A DNA stretch of 64,000 nucleotides from Pseudonocardia oroxyli (GTDB taxonomy: Bacteria; Actinomycetota; Actinomycetes; Mycobacteriales; Pseudonocardiaceae), in the NCBI RefSeq assembly GCF_900102195.1, contig NZ_FNBE01000003.1, positions 1 to 64,000 of the forward strand, written 5' to 3'. The notes under the pieces were generated by a model. That model did no database searches, was not told the DNA's origin, and worked only from the letters and a program-made list of their open reading frames with translations. This document shows positions 9,718 to 18,559 of this stretch, piece after piece. The translations under genes and the position numbers were made by a program. How positions within the stretch are numbered: the first letter of the stretch is position 1; each line of letters opens with the position of its first letter.

Positions 9718-9760
9718 CGACCCAGGCTGTCACACCACCCCGACACTTCGCCGGGAGTGG

Positions 9761-10705
9761 CTACGTGACGTCGTCCATGTCGCGGGTGGTGACGGGCGCA
9801 GGCGGCGGGAGGGGGCTCGGTGCGTCGTCGATCCTGCTCGGCGTGGTGTCGATGGGGCTCGGGGCGTCCGGGTCCCAGTCGTCCCAGCCCTCGGCGGCGC
9901 GCTTCTTCGCCGCCCGCCCGTCGTGCACCCGGGCGATCTGGATGGCCAGCTCGAACAGCAGCGTCAACGCCCCGGCCAGCGCCGTCATCGAGATCGGGTC
10001 CTGGCCGGGGGTGGCCACGGCGGCGAACACGAACAGCCCGAAGATGATCCCGCGCCGCGACTTGCGCAGCCGCTCGTAGGACAGGATGCCGACCTGGTTG
10101 AGCATCACGACCAGTAGCGGGATCTCGAAGCTCACCCCGAAGATCAGCAGCAGCGCGATGACGAAGCTGAAGTAGCTCTCGCCGGTCAGCGCCGTGGTCT
10201 GGACCTCGGAGCCGATGGTGAGCAGGAACCCGAGGCCCTCGGCCACCACGAAGTAGGCCAGCACCGCGCCCGCGACGAACAGGATCGCCGCGGTGGCCAC
10301 GAAGATCCGCGCGAACTTGCGCTCCTTCGCGTACAGCCCGGGCACGATGAACGCCCACAGCTGGTAGAACCAGATCGGGCAGGCCAGGATCACGCCCGCC
10401 ACCGCGCCGACCTTGAGCCGCAGCATGAACTGGTCGAAGGGCCCGGTGCCGAGCAGCGTGCAGGAGCCGTCCGCGGTGAACACCGCCCGCGAGGACGCGG
10501 GCAGCGAGCAGTACGGCTCCTTGAGCAGCCCGCCGAGGCTGGGTCCGCCGAAGAAGCCGACCTCGAACCAGATGTAGCCGATGATCGTGGTGAGGGCGAT
10601 CGCGATCAGCGAGACGCCCAGGCGGTTGCGCAGCTCGTAGAGGTGCTCGACGAGCGTCATCGTGCCGTCGGGGTTCTTCTTCCGACGACCGGGGAGCTTC
10701 ACCAC
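9761..10705 (-). CDS. tatC: Sec-independent protein translocase TatC
   Basis: A 314-residue polytopic membrane protein with six helices, the twin-arginine signal receptor of the Tat translocase. The conserved N-terminal segment [14 protein letters not shown] with the family Glu and Arg residues is present, and the body shows the usual loop ([18 protein letters not shown]). The C-terminal tail is acidic and Pro-rich, longer than in E. coli. tatA is 9 bases upstream and they are surely co-transcribed. Tat export would serve cofactor-bearing proteins; the iron-binding lipoprotein at 19522-20529 carries a twin-Arg-like signal (GRRAFLAAG). Confidence 0.95.
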   Translation of the reverse strand: MVKLPGRRKKNPDGTMTLVEHLYELRNRLGVSLIAIALTTIIGYIWFEVGFFGGPSLGGLLKEPYCSLPASSRAVFTADGSCTLLGTGPFDQFMLRLKVGAVAGVILACPIWFYQLWAFIVPGLYAKERKFARIFVATAAILFVAGAVLAYFVVAEGLGFLLTIGSEVQTTALTGESYFSFVIALLLIFGVSFEIPLLVVMLNQVGILSYERLRKSRRGIIFGLFVFAAVATPGQDPISMTALAGALTLLFELAIQIARVHDGRAAKKRAAEGWDDWDPDAPSPIDTTPSRIDDAPSPLPPPAPVTTRDMDDVT

Positions 10706-10714
10706 GACCCGAGG

Positions 10715-10969
10715 CTACTGACGCGGCTCGGGCTGCTCGACCTTCGCGGTCGGCGTCTCCTGGGCCTGGACGGGCGGCAGCGGCGCGGGCGGGGCCTGCG
10801 CGGCGGGCTTCTCCTCCTCGCCGTCCTTCTTCATGCCCTTCATCTCGCCCTTGAAGATCCGGGCGGACTGGCCGACGGAGCGGGCCATGTCGGGCAGCTT
10901 CTTGGCACCGAACAGCAGGAGCACCACGACCACGAGGATCACGATCTCCCACCCACCGAGACTCGGCAT
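10715..10969 (-). CDS. tatA: Twin-arginine translocase subunit TatA
   Basis: An 84-residue protein with one N-terminal membrane helix (WEIVILVVVVLLLFG), the hinge GAKKLPDMARSVG with the invariant FG, and an amphipathic helix followed by a charged Pro/Ala/Gln tail. TatA polymerises to form the pore used with TatC. No TatB is seen in this window. It lies between a small membrane protein and tatC in a tight same-strand cluster. Confidence 0.95.
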   Translation of the reverse strand: MPSLGGWEIVILVVVVLLLFGAKKLPDMARSVGQSARIFKGEMKGMKKDGEEEKPAAQAPPAPLPPVQAQETPTAKVEQPEPRQ

Positions 10970-11006
10970 GGGGGGTCCTTCCGTCGAGAGCGATTCGCCG
11001 CCGATA

Positions 11007-11201
11007 CTACGCGGCCCGACGGCGCGCCTTCAGCGCCGTCGCCTGCTGTGACAACGGCCGCAGGGCCGCGGAGGTGCGGGTGCGTCCCCGTTCGAGGGTG
11101 TGGGTCAGCCGCCGGACGTGGGAGAAGACGACGACGGCCAGGCCGAGCAGCAGCACGACCGCCAGCGCGGCCAGCAGGATCGGCACCCAGTAGAAACCCA
11201 T
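11007..11201 (-). CDS. 64-residue single-helix membrane protein of the paf-tat cluster
   Basis: The protein begins MGFYWVPILLAALAVV, has one hydrophobic helix (about residues 5-27) and a basic C-terminal tail ending KARRRAA. Its ATG at 11201-11199 overlaps the pafC TGA by one base (TGATG), which indicates translational coupling. It sits between pafC and tatA. No function is known; the TatA-like size and topology raise the idea of an accessory membrane protein, but the FG-hinge of TatA is missing. Confidence 0.7.
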   Translation of the reverse strand: MGFYWVPILLAALAVVLLLGLAVVVFSHVRRLTHTLERGRTRTSAALRPLSQQATALKARRRAA

Positions 11202-12157
11202 CAGTCCTCCATCTTTAACGCCAGCGCCGCCCGCGCCCGCTCCGCCACGGCCGCCGCGAGCTCGGGCGGCTCGACCACCCGCGCCGCCCCGCCGAGCCCC
11301 AGCACGAGGCGGACCAGCCACGCCGGGTCGGCGTAGCGGAGCAGGACCCGCGCCCCGCCGGAGTCGTCCGGGTGCTCGACGACCTCGTCCACCGGGTAGT
11401 ACTCCGCGATCCACCGCGCCTCGCGGGTGACCTCCAGGACCGCCGAGCGGTGCTCCTCGCTCGGCGCGAACAGCCCGGCCGAGACGTCGGTGGGCTCGGC
11501 GTCCGACGGCGGCACCGACGGCTCGTCGAGCTCGGTGACCTCCTCGACGCGGTCCAACCGGAACAGCCGCACGCCCTCCCGCTCGCGACACCAGGCCTCG
11601 AGGTAGCCGTGCCCCTCGACGAGCAGCAGCCGCATCGGGTCGACGGTGCGCCGGGACACCGCGTCCCGCCCCGCGGTGTAGTACAGGATCTGCAGCGCCC
11701 GGCCGTGGTCGAGCGCGCCGCGCACCGCCTTGGCGGTGGCCTCCTCCTCGCGGCTGAGGTCGACCGCCACGGTCGCGACGCCGGCGTCCCCCACCGCCTG
11801 CTCGATCTTGGCGGTGGCCCGCTGCACCGCCGCGGTGTCGACGACGCCCGGCTGTTCCCCCAGCGTGCGCAGGGCCACGAGCAGGGCGGTCGCCTCCGCG
11901 GTGGTCAGCCGCAGCGGGCGGCGCATCCCCGCGTCCTCGGTGACGGTCACGGTGTCCCCGGAGAAGGACAGGTCGACCAGGTCGCCGGGGCCGTAGCCGG
12001 GCAGGCCGCACATCCAGAGCAGCTCGAGGTCGCGGCGCAGCTGCCGCGGGGTGATCCCGAAGTCCGCCGCCGCCTCCTCGACGAGCACGCCGGGTCGGGC
12101 CAGCAGGTACGGGACCAGCGACAGCAGCCGCGGCAGCCGGTCGGTCACCGCGCTCAC
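11201..12157 (-). CDS. pafC: WYL-domain transcription factor PafC
   Basis: A 318-residue protein with an N-terminal winged-helix region (DRLPRLLSLVPYLLARPG), a central WYL domain (LQILYYTAGRDAVSRRTVDPMRLL, GHGYLEAWCREREGVRLFRLDRV) and a WCX C-terminal extension. PafB and PafC form a heterodimer that binds RNA polymerase and activates the LexA-independent DNA-damage response in mycobacteria. Start GTG 12157 overlaps the pafB stop by four bases (GTGA), so the two are made together. Confidence 0.92.
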   Translation of the reverse strand: MSAVTDRLPRLLSLVPYLLARPGVLVEEAAADFGITPRQLRRDLELLWMCGLPGYGPGDLVDLSFSGDTVTVTEDAGMRRPLRLTTAEATALLVALRTLGEQPGVVDTAAVQRATAKIEQAVGDAGVATVAVDLSREEEATAKAVRGALDHGRALQILYYTAGRDAVSRRTVDPMRLLLVEGHGYLEAWCREREGVRLFRLDRVEEVTELDEPSVPPSDAEPTDVSAGLFAPSEEHRSAVLEVTREARWIAEYYPVDEVVEHPDDSGGARVLLRYADPAWLVRLVLGLGGAARVVEPPELAAAVAERARAALALKMED

Positions 12158-13116
12158 GAGTGCGCCGCCAGCGCGCCCGCCCACAGCCCGCGCACGTGCT
12201 CGACCAGCGACGGGGGCGAGAGCACCACGACGTCCGGCCCCGCCCCGGCCAGCCACCGCGCGACGGTGCGCTCGCTGCGCAGCTCGATCTCCAGCACGTC
12301 TCCGCCGGCGCGGGACTCGACGACCGTGCCCAGCCTGCGCAGCCCGTGGGCCTGCCCCGCGGGCACCCAGGCCCGGGCGGTGCCGGTGACCGGGCCGTAG
12401 TCGAAGTTCCGCCGGACCGACGCCATCAGGTCCGTGCCCGGCGGGACGGTGACCCCGCCGGGGCGGCCCACCGTGGCGATCGGCTCGAGGATGCGGGAGA
12501 GCCGGAAGGAGCGGACGTCCGCGCGGTCGCGGTCGTGGCCCACGAGGTACCAGCGGCCGCGCCAGGACACCACACCCCACGGCTCGACGGTGCGGCGGAC
12601 GACCTCGCCGGTCGGGCCGCCGCGCCGATGGTCGAACGAGACGGCCTGCCCGGCCTGCACCGCGGCCAGCAGCGGCCCGAACACCGGCTCGGTGGCGCGG
12701 ACCCGCGGCTGCACCGACCCCCGGGTCTCGTCCACCTCCACGCCGGCGGCCCGGAGCTTGCGCAGCGCGCCGTGGGCGGCACCGGAGAGCTCCGGGGAGT
12801 CCCACAGCGAGCCCGCGAGGGCGACGGCGGCGGCCTCCTCGGTGTCCAGGTCGATCTCGCCGAGCTCGTAGTCGCCGCGCGCGATCCGGTAGCCCTCCAC
12901 GGTGTCGAAGGCCGACTGCCTGCCGGTCTCCAGCGGCACGCCCAGCTCGCGCAGCTCGGTCTTGTCCCGCTCGAACATCCGGAAGAAGGCCTCGTCCGAC
13001 GGCGCGTCCGCATAGCCGGGCACGATCCCGCGGATCCGTTCGGCGGGCAGGTACTGGCGCGTCGACAGCAGGCACAGCACCAGGTTGACCAGGCGCTCGG
13101 CGCGGGCGGCGGACAC
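12154..13116 (-). CDS. pafB: WYL-domain transcription factor PafB
   Basis: A 320-residue partner of PafC: winged-helix N terminus (MSAARAERLVNLVLCLL, DEAFFRMFERDKTELRELG), WYL core (VSFDHRRGGPTGEVVRRTVEPWGVVSWRGRWYL broken across strands, HDRDRADVRSFRLSRI) and WCX tail. Start GTG 13116. It is divergent from the small protein gene at 13232. Named proteasome accessory factor from its position, but its role is DNA-damage transcription rather than proteolysis. Confidence 0.93.
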   Translation of the reverse strand: MSAARAERLVNLVLCLLSTRQYLPAERIRGIVPGYADAPSDEAFFRMFERDKTELRELGVPLETGRQSAFDTVEGYRIARGDYELGEIDLDTEEAAAVALAGSLWDSPELSGAAHGALRKLRAAGVEVDETRGSVQPRVRATEPVFGPLLAAVQAGQAVSFDHRRGGPTGEVVRRTVEPWGVVSWRGRWYLVGHDRDRADVRSFRLSRILEPIATVGRPGGVTVPPGTDLMASVRRNFDYGPVTGTARAWVPAGQAHGLRRLGTVVESRAGGDVLEIELRSERTVARWLAGAGPDVVVLSPPSLVEHVRGLWAGALAAHS

Positions 13117-13231
13117 GGGGGCAGCATACGACCAACCGTTCGAATCCCGCGGGCGCCCCGCGGAACGCGTGTCTCAGGCTGCGACACCCCGCGGCCTTGA
13201 CCCGAGATCACCACGGGCGGAGCCTTGCCCT

Positions 13232-13471
13232 GTGACCGGGAGCACAGAGACTTACAACCCGTGGACCGTCGTCAACCTGGTGTTCCATCATCTCGCCGAC
13301 GAGGGCCTGCACCCGGTGCTCGGCGAGACGGGTGATCCCAAACAGGCCGCCGCCGCGCTGCTCCAGGCCCTGGGCATCGCCCCGGCCGCGGACTACGCGG
13401 GCCCGGCGGACGACGGCGTCCAGCAGACCCTCGCCGACCTGCGCCGGAAGATGATGCCCGGCATCGAGTAG
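13232..13471 (+). CDS. Small conserved actinobacterial protein of unknown function
   Basis: A 79-residue protein starting at GTG 13232. The segment NPWTVVNLVFHHLADEGLHPVLGE followed by GDP and LLQALGI looks strongly conserved in style and resembles hypothetical proteins that I recall beside pafA/pafB in related genomes. It is acidic, without membrane helix or cysteines. It stands alone on the plus strand between two minus-strand paf genes and converges with pafA, separated by a strong hairpin. Confidence 0.65.
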   Translation: MTGSTETYNPWTVVNLVFHHLADEGLHPVLGETGDPKQAAAALLQALGIAPAADYAGPADDGVQQTLADLRRKMMPGIE

Positions 13472-13502
13472 CGCCCGCCCCCCTCGAAGCCCGCCCCCCG
13501 AC

Positions 13503-13551
13503 GGCGAACGGCGCGTTCGCTCACCAGACGTGAGCGAACGCGCCGTTCGCC
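13503..13551. terminator. Bidirectional terminator hairpin, 22-bp perfect stem
   Basis: Left arm 13503-13524, five-base loop CAGAC, right arm 13530-13551, all 22 base pairs matched. It lies between the convergent small gene and pafA. No T-run follows, as is usual in actinobacteria. The arm core GAACGGCGCGTTCGCTCAC recurs in the hairpin at 38258-38310. Confidence 0.8.
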
Positions 13552-13572
13552 GGAACCACGGGACCGAGGCCC

Positions 13573-14934
13573 TCAGAGGGACTGGATCAGCCGGTCCACC
13601 CGCTCGTCGACGCTGCGGAACGGGTCCTTGCACAGCACGGTGCGCTGGGCCTGGTCGTTCAGCTTCAGGTGCACCCAGTCGACGGTGAAGTCCCGGCCCG
13701 CGGCCTGGGCGGCGGCGATGAAGTCGCCGCGCAGCTTGGCCCGGGTGGTCTGCGGCGGGGTGTCCTTGGCCACCTCGATCTCGCCGTCGTCCGTGACGCG
13801 CTCGACGAGCCCCTTGCGCTGCAGCATGTCGAACAGGCCGCGGCCGCGGCGGATGTCGTGGTAGGCCAGGTCGAGCTGCGCGACGCGGGCGCTGGAGAGG
13901 TCCAGGTCGTTGCGGGCGCGGTAGCGCTCGACGAGCCGGTGCTTGATCGCCCAGTCCACCTCGCGGTCGATCAGCGAGAGGTTCTGGGACTCGACCGCGT
14001 CGAGCGTGCGGCCCCACAGCTCGACCACGCGCTCGAGGGACTTGTCCGCGCTCCCCCGCGCCTGCAGGTGCTCGACGGCGCGGGCGTGGTACTCGCGCTG
14101 GATGTCCAGGGCGCTGGCCTCGCGGCCCCCGGCGAGCCGCACGGTGCGGCGGCCGGTGAGGTCGTGGCTGATCTCGCGGATGGCCCGGATCGGGTTGTCC
14201 AGGGTGAAGTCCCGGAACTGGACGCCCGCCTCGATCATCTCCAGCACCAGGTGGGTGGCGCCGACCTTGAGCAGGGTCGTGGTCTCGGACATGTTCGAGT
14301 CGCCGACGATGACGTGCAGGCGGCGGTAGCGCTCCGCGTCCGCGTGCGGCTCGTCCCGGGTGTTGATGATGGGCCGGGAGCGGGTGGTCGCCGACGAGAC
14401 GCCCTCCCAGATGTGCTCGGCACGCTGGGACAGGCAGTACACGGCGCCGCGCGGGGTCTGCAGCACCTTCCCCGCGCCGCAGATCAGCTGGCGGGTGACC
14501 AGGAACGGCAGCAGGACGTCCGCGATCCGGGCGAACTCGCCCTGGCGCGCGACCAGGTAGTTCTCGTGGCAGCCGTAGGAGTTGCCCGCCGAGTCGGTGT
14601 TGTTCTTGAACAGGTAGATGTCCCCGCCGATGCCCTCGTCGACGAGCCTGCGCTCGGCGTCGACCAGCAGGTCCTCGAGGATGCGTTCCCCGGCCTTGTC
14701 GTGGGCGACCAGGCCCGCGAGGGTGTCGCACTCCGCGGTGGCGTACTCGGGGTGCGAGCCCACGTCGAGGTAGAGGCGCGCGCCGTTGCGGAGGAAGACG
14801 TTCGACGAACGACCCCACGACACGACCCGGCGGAACAGGTAGCGGGCGACCTCGTCCGGCGAGAGCCGACGCTGGCCGTGGAAGGTGCACGTGACCCCGA
14901 ACTCGGTCTCGACCCCGAAGATCCGACGCTGCAT
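13573..14934 (-). CDS. pafA: Pup-protein ligase PafA
   Basis: A 453-residue glutamine-synthetase-like ligase that phosphorylates the C-terminal Glu of Pup and joins it to substrate lysines. It begins [16 protein letters not shown], with the ATP/Mg glutamates, and shows the catalytic aspartate region [15 protein letters not shown]. The C-terminal small domain that binds Pup is present. ATG 14934 is the only sensible start; sequence upstream is non-conserved. It is separated from prcA by about 8.8 kb of unrelated genes, comparable to the M. tuberculosis layout. Divergent from the PAP2-kinase gene over 42 bases. Confidence 0.96.
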   Translation of the reverse strand: MQRRIFGVETEFGVTCTFHGQRRLSPDEVARYLFRRVVSWGRSSNVFLRNGARLYLDVGSHPEYATAECDTLAGLVAHDKAGERILEDLLVDAERRLVDEGIGGDIYLFKNNTDSAGNSYGCHENYLVARQGEFARIADVLLPFLVTRQLICGAGKVLQTPRGAVYCLSQRAEHIWEGVSSATTRSRPIINTRDEPHADAERYRRLHVIVGDSNMSETTTLLKVGATHLVLEMIEAGVQFRDFTLDNPIRAIREISHDLTGRRTVRLAGGREASALDIQREYHARAVEHLQARGSADKSLERVVELWGRTLDAVESQNLSLIDREVDWAIKHRLVERYRARNDLDLSSARVAQLDLAYHDIRRGRGLFDMLQRKGLVERVTDDGEIEVAKDTPPQTTRAKLRGDFIAAAQAAGRDFTVDWVHLKLNDQAQRTVLCKDPFRSVDERVDRLIQSL

Positions 14935-14976
14935 GTCCCCCAGCGTAAGCGCAGGAGGCCCCATAAGGTCCCCCCT

Positions 14977-16566
14977 GTGACCGACTGGTTCCGGCGCGTC
15001 GCCGGGAAATCCCCCTGGAGACGACTCGGCGTGGACCGTGGCCTCACCGCCGTGTCCGCGACCGACGAGGCGATCACCGGCTGGATCGCCGCGCAGCCGC
15101 GCAACCGGCTCGACGCGGCGATCTGCAGGCTGACCCGGGCCGCGGACCACTCCGCGCTGTGGGTGGTGGTCGCCGGGATCCTCGCGGTGCGGCGGGGGGC
15201 CGGGCGCAAGGCGGCGGCGCGCGGGCTGCTCGCGATCGCGCTGTCCAGCGCCACGGCCAACGGGATGCTCAAGCCGCTGCTGCCCCGCAGGCGTCCGGCC
15301 GCGGCGGAGCTGCCCGCGTACCGGACCATCACCGACCCGCCGACGTCGTCGTCGTTCCCGAGCGGGCACGCGGCCTCCGCGGCGGCGTTCGCGACCGCCG
15401 TGGCGCTGGAGAACCCGCGGGTGGCGCCCGCGGTCGTGCCGCTGGCCGCGGCCGTCGCCTACTCGCGGGTGCACGTGGGAGTCCACTGGGCCTCGGACGT
15501 GCTGGCCGGCGCGGCCATCGGGTCCGGGGTCGCGCTCGCCACGCAGCGTTGGTGGCCGGTCCGGACCAGCGACGAGGCCCGGGCCCGCCCGGTCGACACC
15601 GTCCCGGAGCTGCCGCAGGGCGACGGTCTGGTGATCATCGCCAACCCGTTCTCGGGCCCGCCGGACTACGACGTGTCCGACGAGATCGCCGAGGCGCTGC
15701 CCGCCGCGCGGCTGCTGCGGGTCACCGCGGACTCCCGGGTGGACGACCAGCTCCGGGAGACGATCGCCGAGCTGGGCGGCTGGGTGAAGGCCGTGGGCGT
15801 CGCGGGCGGGGACGGCACCGTCGCCGGTGCGGCGAGCGTGGCCGACGAGCTGCACCTGCCGCTGGTCGTGGTCCCGGCGGGGACGCTGAACCACTTCGCC
15901 CGGGACGTCGGCGTCTACGACCTGCAGGAGGCCGTCGACGCCTCACAGGCGGGCGAGGCGGTCGCGGTGGACCTCGGCCTCGTCGAGGCGCACCCCGGCT
16001 CCGGCGACGACCCCGAGAACCCGGAGGTCATCCGCACCCGGTACTTCCTCAACACCGCGAGCGTCGGCTCCTACCCGGAGCTGGTCCGGCTGCGCGAGAA
16101 GTGGCAGCCGCGGTGGGGCAAGTGGCCCGCCTTCGCCGCCGCGCTGGTCACCGTGCTGCGGCGCTCCGAGCGGGTGCGGGTCCGGTTCCACGACGAGTGG
16201 AAGGACGTCTGGTTCATCTTCGTCGGCAACGGGCCCTACCACCCGCGCGGCATGGTCCCCGCCTGGCGCCCGACCCTGGACTCCGGGCTGCTCGACGTCC
16301 GGTGGCTGCGCGCCGACGTGCGGTTCTCCCGGCTCCGGGTGGTCGCCGCCCTGATCCTGGGCGCGCTCGGACACAGCCGCGTGTACCACCAGGCCGAGGT
16401 CACCGAGCTCGACGTGGAGCTGGCCGTGCCGAGCATGCTGGCGACCGACGGCGAGGTGGTCGAGGAGGCGGGCCGCTACACCTTCCGTGTCGCGAAGGAC
16501 CCGGTCCCGGTCTACCGCCGAGACGAGGAGCGCTGGACGGGCCGAGACCGCCCGTTCCAGGGCTGA
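14977..16566 (+). CDS. PAP2 phosphatase fused to diacylglycerol-kinase-type lipid kinase
   Basis: A 529-residue two-domain protein. Residues about 50-195 are a PAP2 lipid phosphatase with the three signature blocks: K99 and R106 in [13 protein letters not shown] at 128-131, and [12 protein letters not shown] with His170 and Asp174. Residues about 215-520 form a DAGK_cat/LCB5-type kinase with GGDGT at 277-281 and [10 protein letters not shown] just after. The two activities would interconvert phosphatidate-like lipids and alcohols, or act in isoprenoid or glycolipid synthesis. GTG 14977 gives [10 protein letters not shown]. Such fusions occur in actinobacteria. Confidence 0.88.
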   Translation: MTDWFRRVAGKSPWRRLGVDRGLTAVSATDEAITGWIAAQPRNRLDAAICRLTRAADHSALWVVVAGILAVRRGAGRKAAARGLLAIALSSATANGMLKPLLPRRRPAAAELPAYRTITDPPTSSSFPSGHAASAAAFATAVALENPRVAPAVVPLAAAVAYSRVHVGVHWASDVLAGAAIGSGVALATQRWWPVRTSDEARARPVDTVPELPQGDGLVIIANPFSGPPDYDVSDEIAEALPAARLLRVTADSRVDDQLRETIAELGGWVKAVGVAGGDGTVAGAASVADELHLPLVVVPAGTLNHFARDVGVYDLQEAVDASQAGEAVAVDLGLVEAHPGSGDDPENPEVIRTRYFLNTASVGSYPELVRLREKWQPRWGKWPAFAAALVTVLRRSERVRVRFHDEWKDVWFIFVGNGPYHPRGMVPAWRPTLDSGLLDVRWLRADVRFSRLRVVAALILGALGHSRVYHQAEVTELDVELAVPSMLATDGEVVEEAGRYTFRVAKDPVPVYRRDEERWTGRDRPFQG

Positions 16567-16575
16567 CCCTCGGAA

Positions 16576-16600
16576 CGACGGTTGTGGCTCCATGATGCGG
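16576..16600. other. Interspersed motif TGTGGCTCCATRATG between convergent genes
   Basis: The 16-base sequence TTGTGGCTCCATGATG sits at 16582-16597 in the 35-base gap between the PAP2-kinase and LLM genes. Close relatives occur at 53181-53196 and 60575-60588, also between convergent genes. At this copy I see no complementary arm, so it may be a decayed terminator. Confidence 0.5.
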
Positions 16601-16601
16601 G

Positions 16602-17648
16602 TCAGGCGGCCTGCTCCTCGGCGAGGATCGTGCGGACGCGCGGGGCGACCTCGCTGCCGTAGAGCTCGATGGTCTTCATCAGGTCGCGGTGCGGCAGGGT
16701 GCCGACGGCGTACTTGAGGTCGAAGCGGTCCAGCTCCAGCGTCGAGACCGTGCGCGCGATCTTGCGGGCCACCGTCTCCGGCGAGCCGAGGTGCCAGGCC
16801 CCGCCGCGGACGTCCGCCACGAACCGGTCCTTGGTCAGCGGCGGCCAGCCGCGCTCCCGCCCGATCCGGTCCATCATGACCCGGGCGTGCGGCCACACGG
16901 TCTCGATCGCCTCGTCGTCGGTCTCGGCGACGAAGCCGGGCGCGTGCACGGCGATCGGCAGCTGCTCGCGGCCGAGCTCGGTGAGCGCGCGGCGGTACAG
17001 GTCGGCGTACGGCGCGAAGCGGGCCGGGTCGCCGCCGATCACGGCGAGCACCAGCGGCAGGCCGTAGTTCGCCGCGCGGACCACGGACTGCGGGCTCCCG
17101 CCCACGCCCACCCACGTCTGGATGCGCCCGGACTCGGTCTTCGGGTAGACCTGCTGGTCCTTCAGGGCCGCGCGCAGGGTGCCCTCCCAGGTGACCGGGC
17201 CCTCCTCGAGCAGGTGGGTCATCAGGTCGAGCTTCTCGCTGAACAGCGTCTCGTAGTCGCCGAGGTCGTAGCCGAAGAGCGGGAAGGACTCGGTGAAGGA
17301 GCCGCGGCCCAGCGTGATCTCCGCCCGGCCGTTCGAGATCGCGTCCAGGGTCGCGAAGCGCTCGAACACGCGCACCGGGTCGTCCGAGCTCAGCACCGTG
17401 ACCGCGGTGCCGAGCGTGATCCGCGACGTCCGGGCCGCGATCGCCGCGAGCACGACGTCCGGCGCGGAGACCGCGTAGTCGTCCCGGTGGTGCTCGCCGA
17501 TGCCGAACGCGTCGATCCCCAGCGAGTCGGCGAGCACGCCCTGTTCCACCACGTCCCGGATGACCTGGGCGTACGGCGTCCGCCCGCCCTCGCCGTCCCC
17601 CGTCACGTCACCGAAGGTGTCCAACCCCAGCTGCACCATGTCGCTCAT
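16602..17648 (-). CDS. LLM-class (luciferase-like) flavin-dependent oxidoreductase
   Basis: A 348-residue bacterial-luciferase-fold monooxygenase. Recognisable features are FGIGEHHRDDYAVSAPDVVLAAIAAR broken across strands, the TSRITLGTAVTVLSSDDPVR segment and ISNGRAEITLGRGSF. These enzymes use FMN or F420; the substrate is not inferable. Start ATG 17648 (MSDMVQLGLDTF), with a second ATG three codons in. A palindromic MarR-type operator lies 15-26 bases upstream, identical to the one controlling marR/yceI at 31.4 kb, so this gene is probably in that regulon. Confidence 0.88.
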   Translation of the reverse strand: MSDMVQLGLDTFGDVTGDGEGGRTPYAQVIRDVVEQGVLADSLGIDAFGIGEHHRDDYAVSAPDVVLAAIAARTSRITLGTAVTVLSSDDPVRVFERFATLDAISNGRAEITLGRGSFTESFPLFGYDLGDYETLFSEKLDLMTHLLEEGPVTWEGTLRAALKDQQVYPKTESGRIQTWVGVGGSPQSVVRAANYGLPLVLAVIGGDPARFAPYADLYRRALTELGREQLPIAVHAPGFVAETDDEAIETVWPHARVMMDRIGRERGWPPLTKDRFVADVRGGAWHLGSPETVARKIARTVSTLELDRFDLKYAVGTLPHRDLMKTIELYGSEVAPRVRTILAEEQAA

Positions 17649-17662
17649 GCTACCGCCAACGA

Positions 17663-17674
17663 TTGAGCACTCAA
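17663..17674. promoter_or_regulatory. MarR-type operator TTGAGCACTCAA
   Basis: A perfect 5+5 palindrome (TTGAG-CA-CTCAA) just upstream of the LLM oxidoreductase start. The same 12 bases occur upstream of the marR gene at 31365-31376. The position near the start suits repression by that MarR protein. Confidence 0.65.
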
Positions 17675-17690
17675 CATTATGCCCTGAAGT

Positions 17691-18497
17691 CTAGAGCCCG
17701 GCGTCGGCGAGTCCCTTCTCGTAGAGCGCGCGGACCTCCTCGTCGTCCCGACCCTCGGCCAGCGCCCGCTGGTAGAGCGCGGCGGTGTCGAGGCCGGACC
17801 GCTCGAGGCGCGCGTTCCACTCCTCGATCTCGGCGCGCCAGTACCCGACGACGCCGTAGCCGCCGCGCGGCAGACCGAGCGAGCGCAGGTGGGTGCGGGC
17901 GGCGCGGGTCGCGGCGGCCTCACCCGCCACGTACACGTACCCGGCGCCCTCCGGCAGCGTGATCCCCTCGACGATCTCGCCCAGCCTGCTGCCGTGCGCG
18001 AGGTCCGGCGTGTGGTGCCAGACGACCTCGGCGCCCGGCAGGTCCTGCGCGTCCGCGGGGTCCGGGACCTCGACGTGCACCACGGTGCGCAGCCCCGGGC
18101 TCTCCTCGACGATCCGCCCGATCGCGGGCAACGCGGTGACGTCGCCCGCCAGCACCTGCCACGCGACCCCCTCCGGCCTGCGGAACCAGCTGTTGCCGTG
18201 GGTGCGGCGCAACCGGTCCCCCACCCGGGCGACGGCCGCCCACTCCCCACCCGTGCCGCCGGGGTGCAGGACGATGTCGACGGTCAGGCCCGCCGCGTCG
18301 ATCCGGCGGACCGTGTACCAGCGCCCGCTGCCCTCGACCGGCTCGTTCGTCGCGGGATCCGGGAACTCCAGCACGCAGGCCTCGTCCGGGACTCCCGCGG
18401 AGGGCACGGCACCCCGCAGGTCCACGCGGACCAGGCTCGGCGAGAGCCGCCGGACGGCGACGACCTCGAGGTCGACGTTCTCGGTCTGCACCGGCAC
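17691..18497 (-). CDS. Siderophore-interacting protein (FAD-dependent ferric reductase, ViuB/SIP family)
   Basis: A 268-residue flavoreductase that releases iron from ferric siderophores in the cytoplasm. The FAD-binding barrel shows GRWYTVRRIDAAG and DIVLHPGGTGGEWA; the NAD-like part has VLAGDVTALPAIGRIVEE and the C-terminal YVYVAGEAAATRAAR and YWRAEIEEWN, typical for the family. GTG 18497 has an AAGGAG site six bases upstream, so it is preferred to upstream starts that cross the regulatory site. An iron-box-like palindrome lies upstream. It probably works with the binding protein at 19522-20529. Confidence 0.9.
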   Translation of the reverse strand: MPVQTENVDLEVVAVRRLSPSLVRVDLRGAVPSAGVPDEACVLEFPDPATNEPVEGSGRWYTVRRIDAAGLTVDIVLHPGGTGGEWAAVARVGDRLRRTHGNSWFRRPEGVAWQVLAGDVTALPAIGRIVEESPGLRTVVHVEVPDPADAQDLPGAEVVWHHTPDLAHGSRLGEIVEGITLPEGAGYVYVAGEAAATRAARTHLRSLGLPRGGYGVVGYWRAEIEEWNARLERSGLDTAALYQRALAEGRDDEEVRALYEKGLADAGL

Positions 18498-18512
18498 GAC
18501 AGTCTCCTTGGC

Positions 18513-18533
18513 TATGAGGGCAGGCTTACCATA
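18513..18533. promoter_or_regulatory. Iron-box-like (IdeR/DmdR type) site upstream of SIP
   Basis: Read on the minus strand the site is TATGGTAAGCCTGCCCTCAT. It matches the DtxR/IdeR consensus TTAGGTTAGSCTAACCTAA at about 13 of 19 positions and agrees with the site at 20546-20566 at 16 of 21 positions. It lies between SIP and the divergent LacI gene and may affect both. Confidence 0.6.
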
Positions 18534-18559
18534 CTGGGTGGACGGCCTAGGATTCACGC

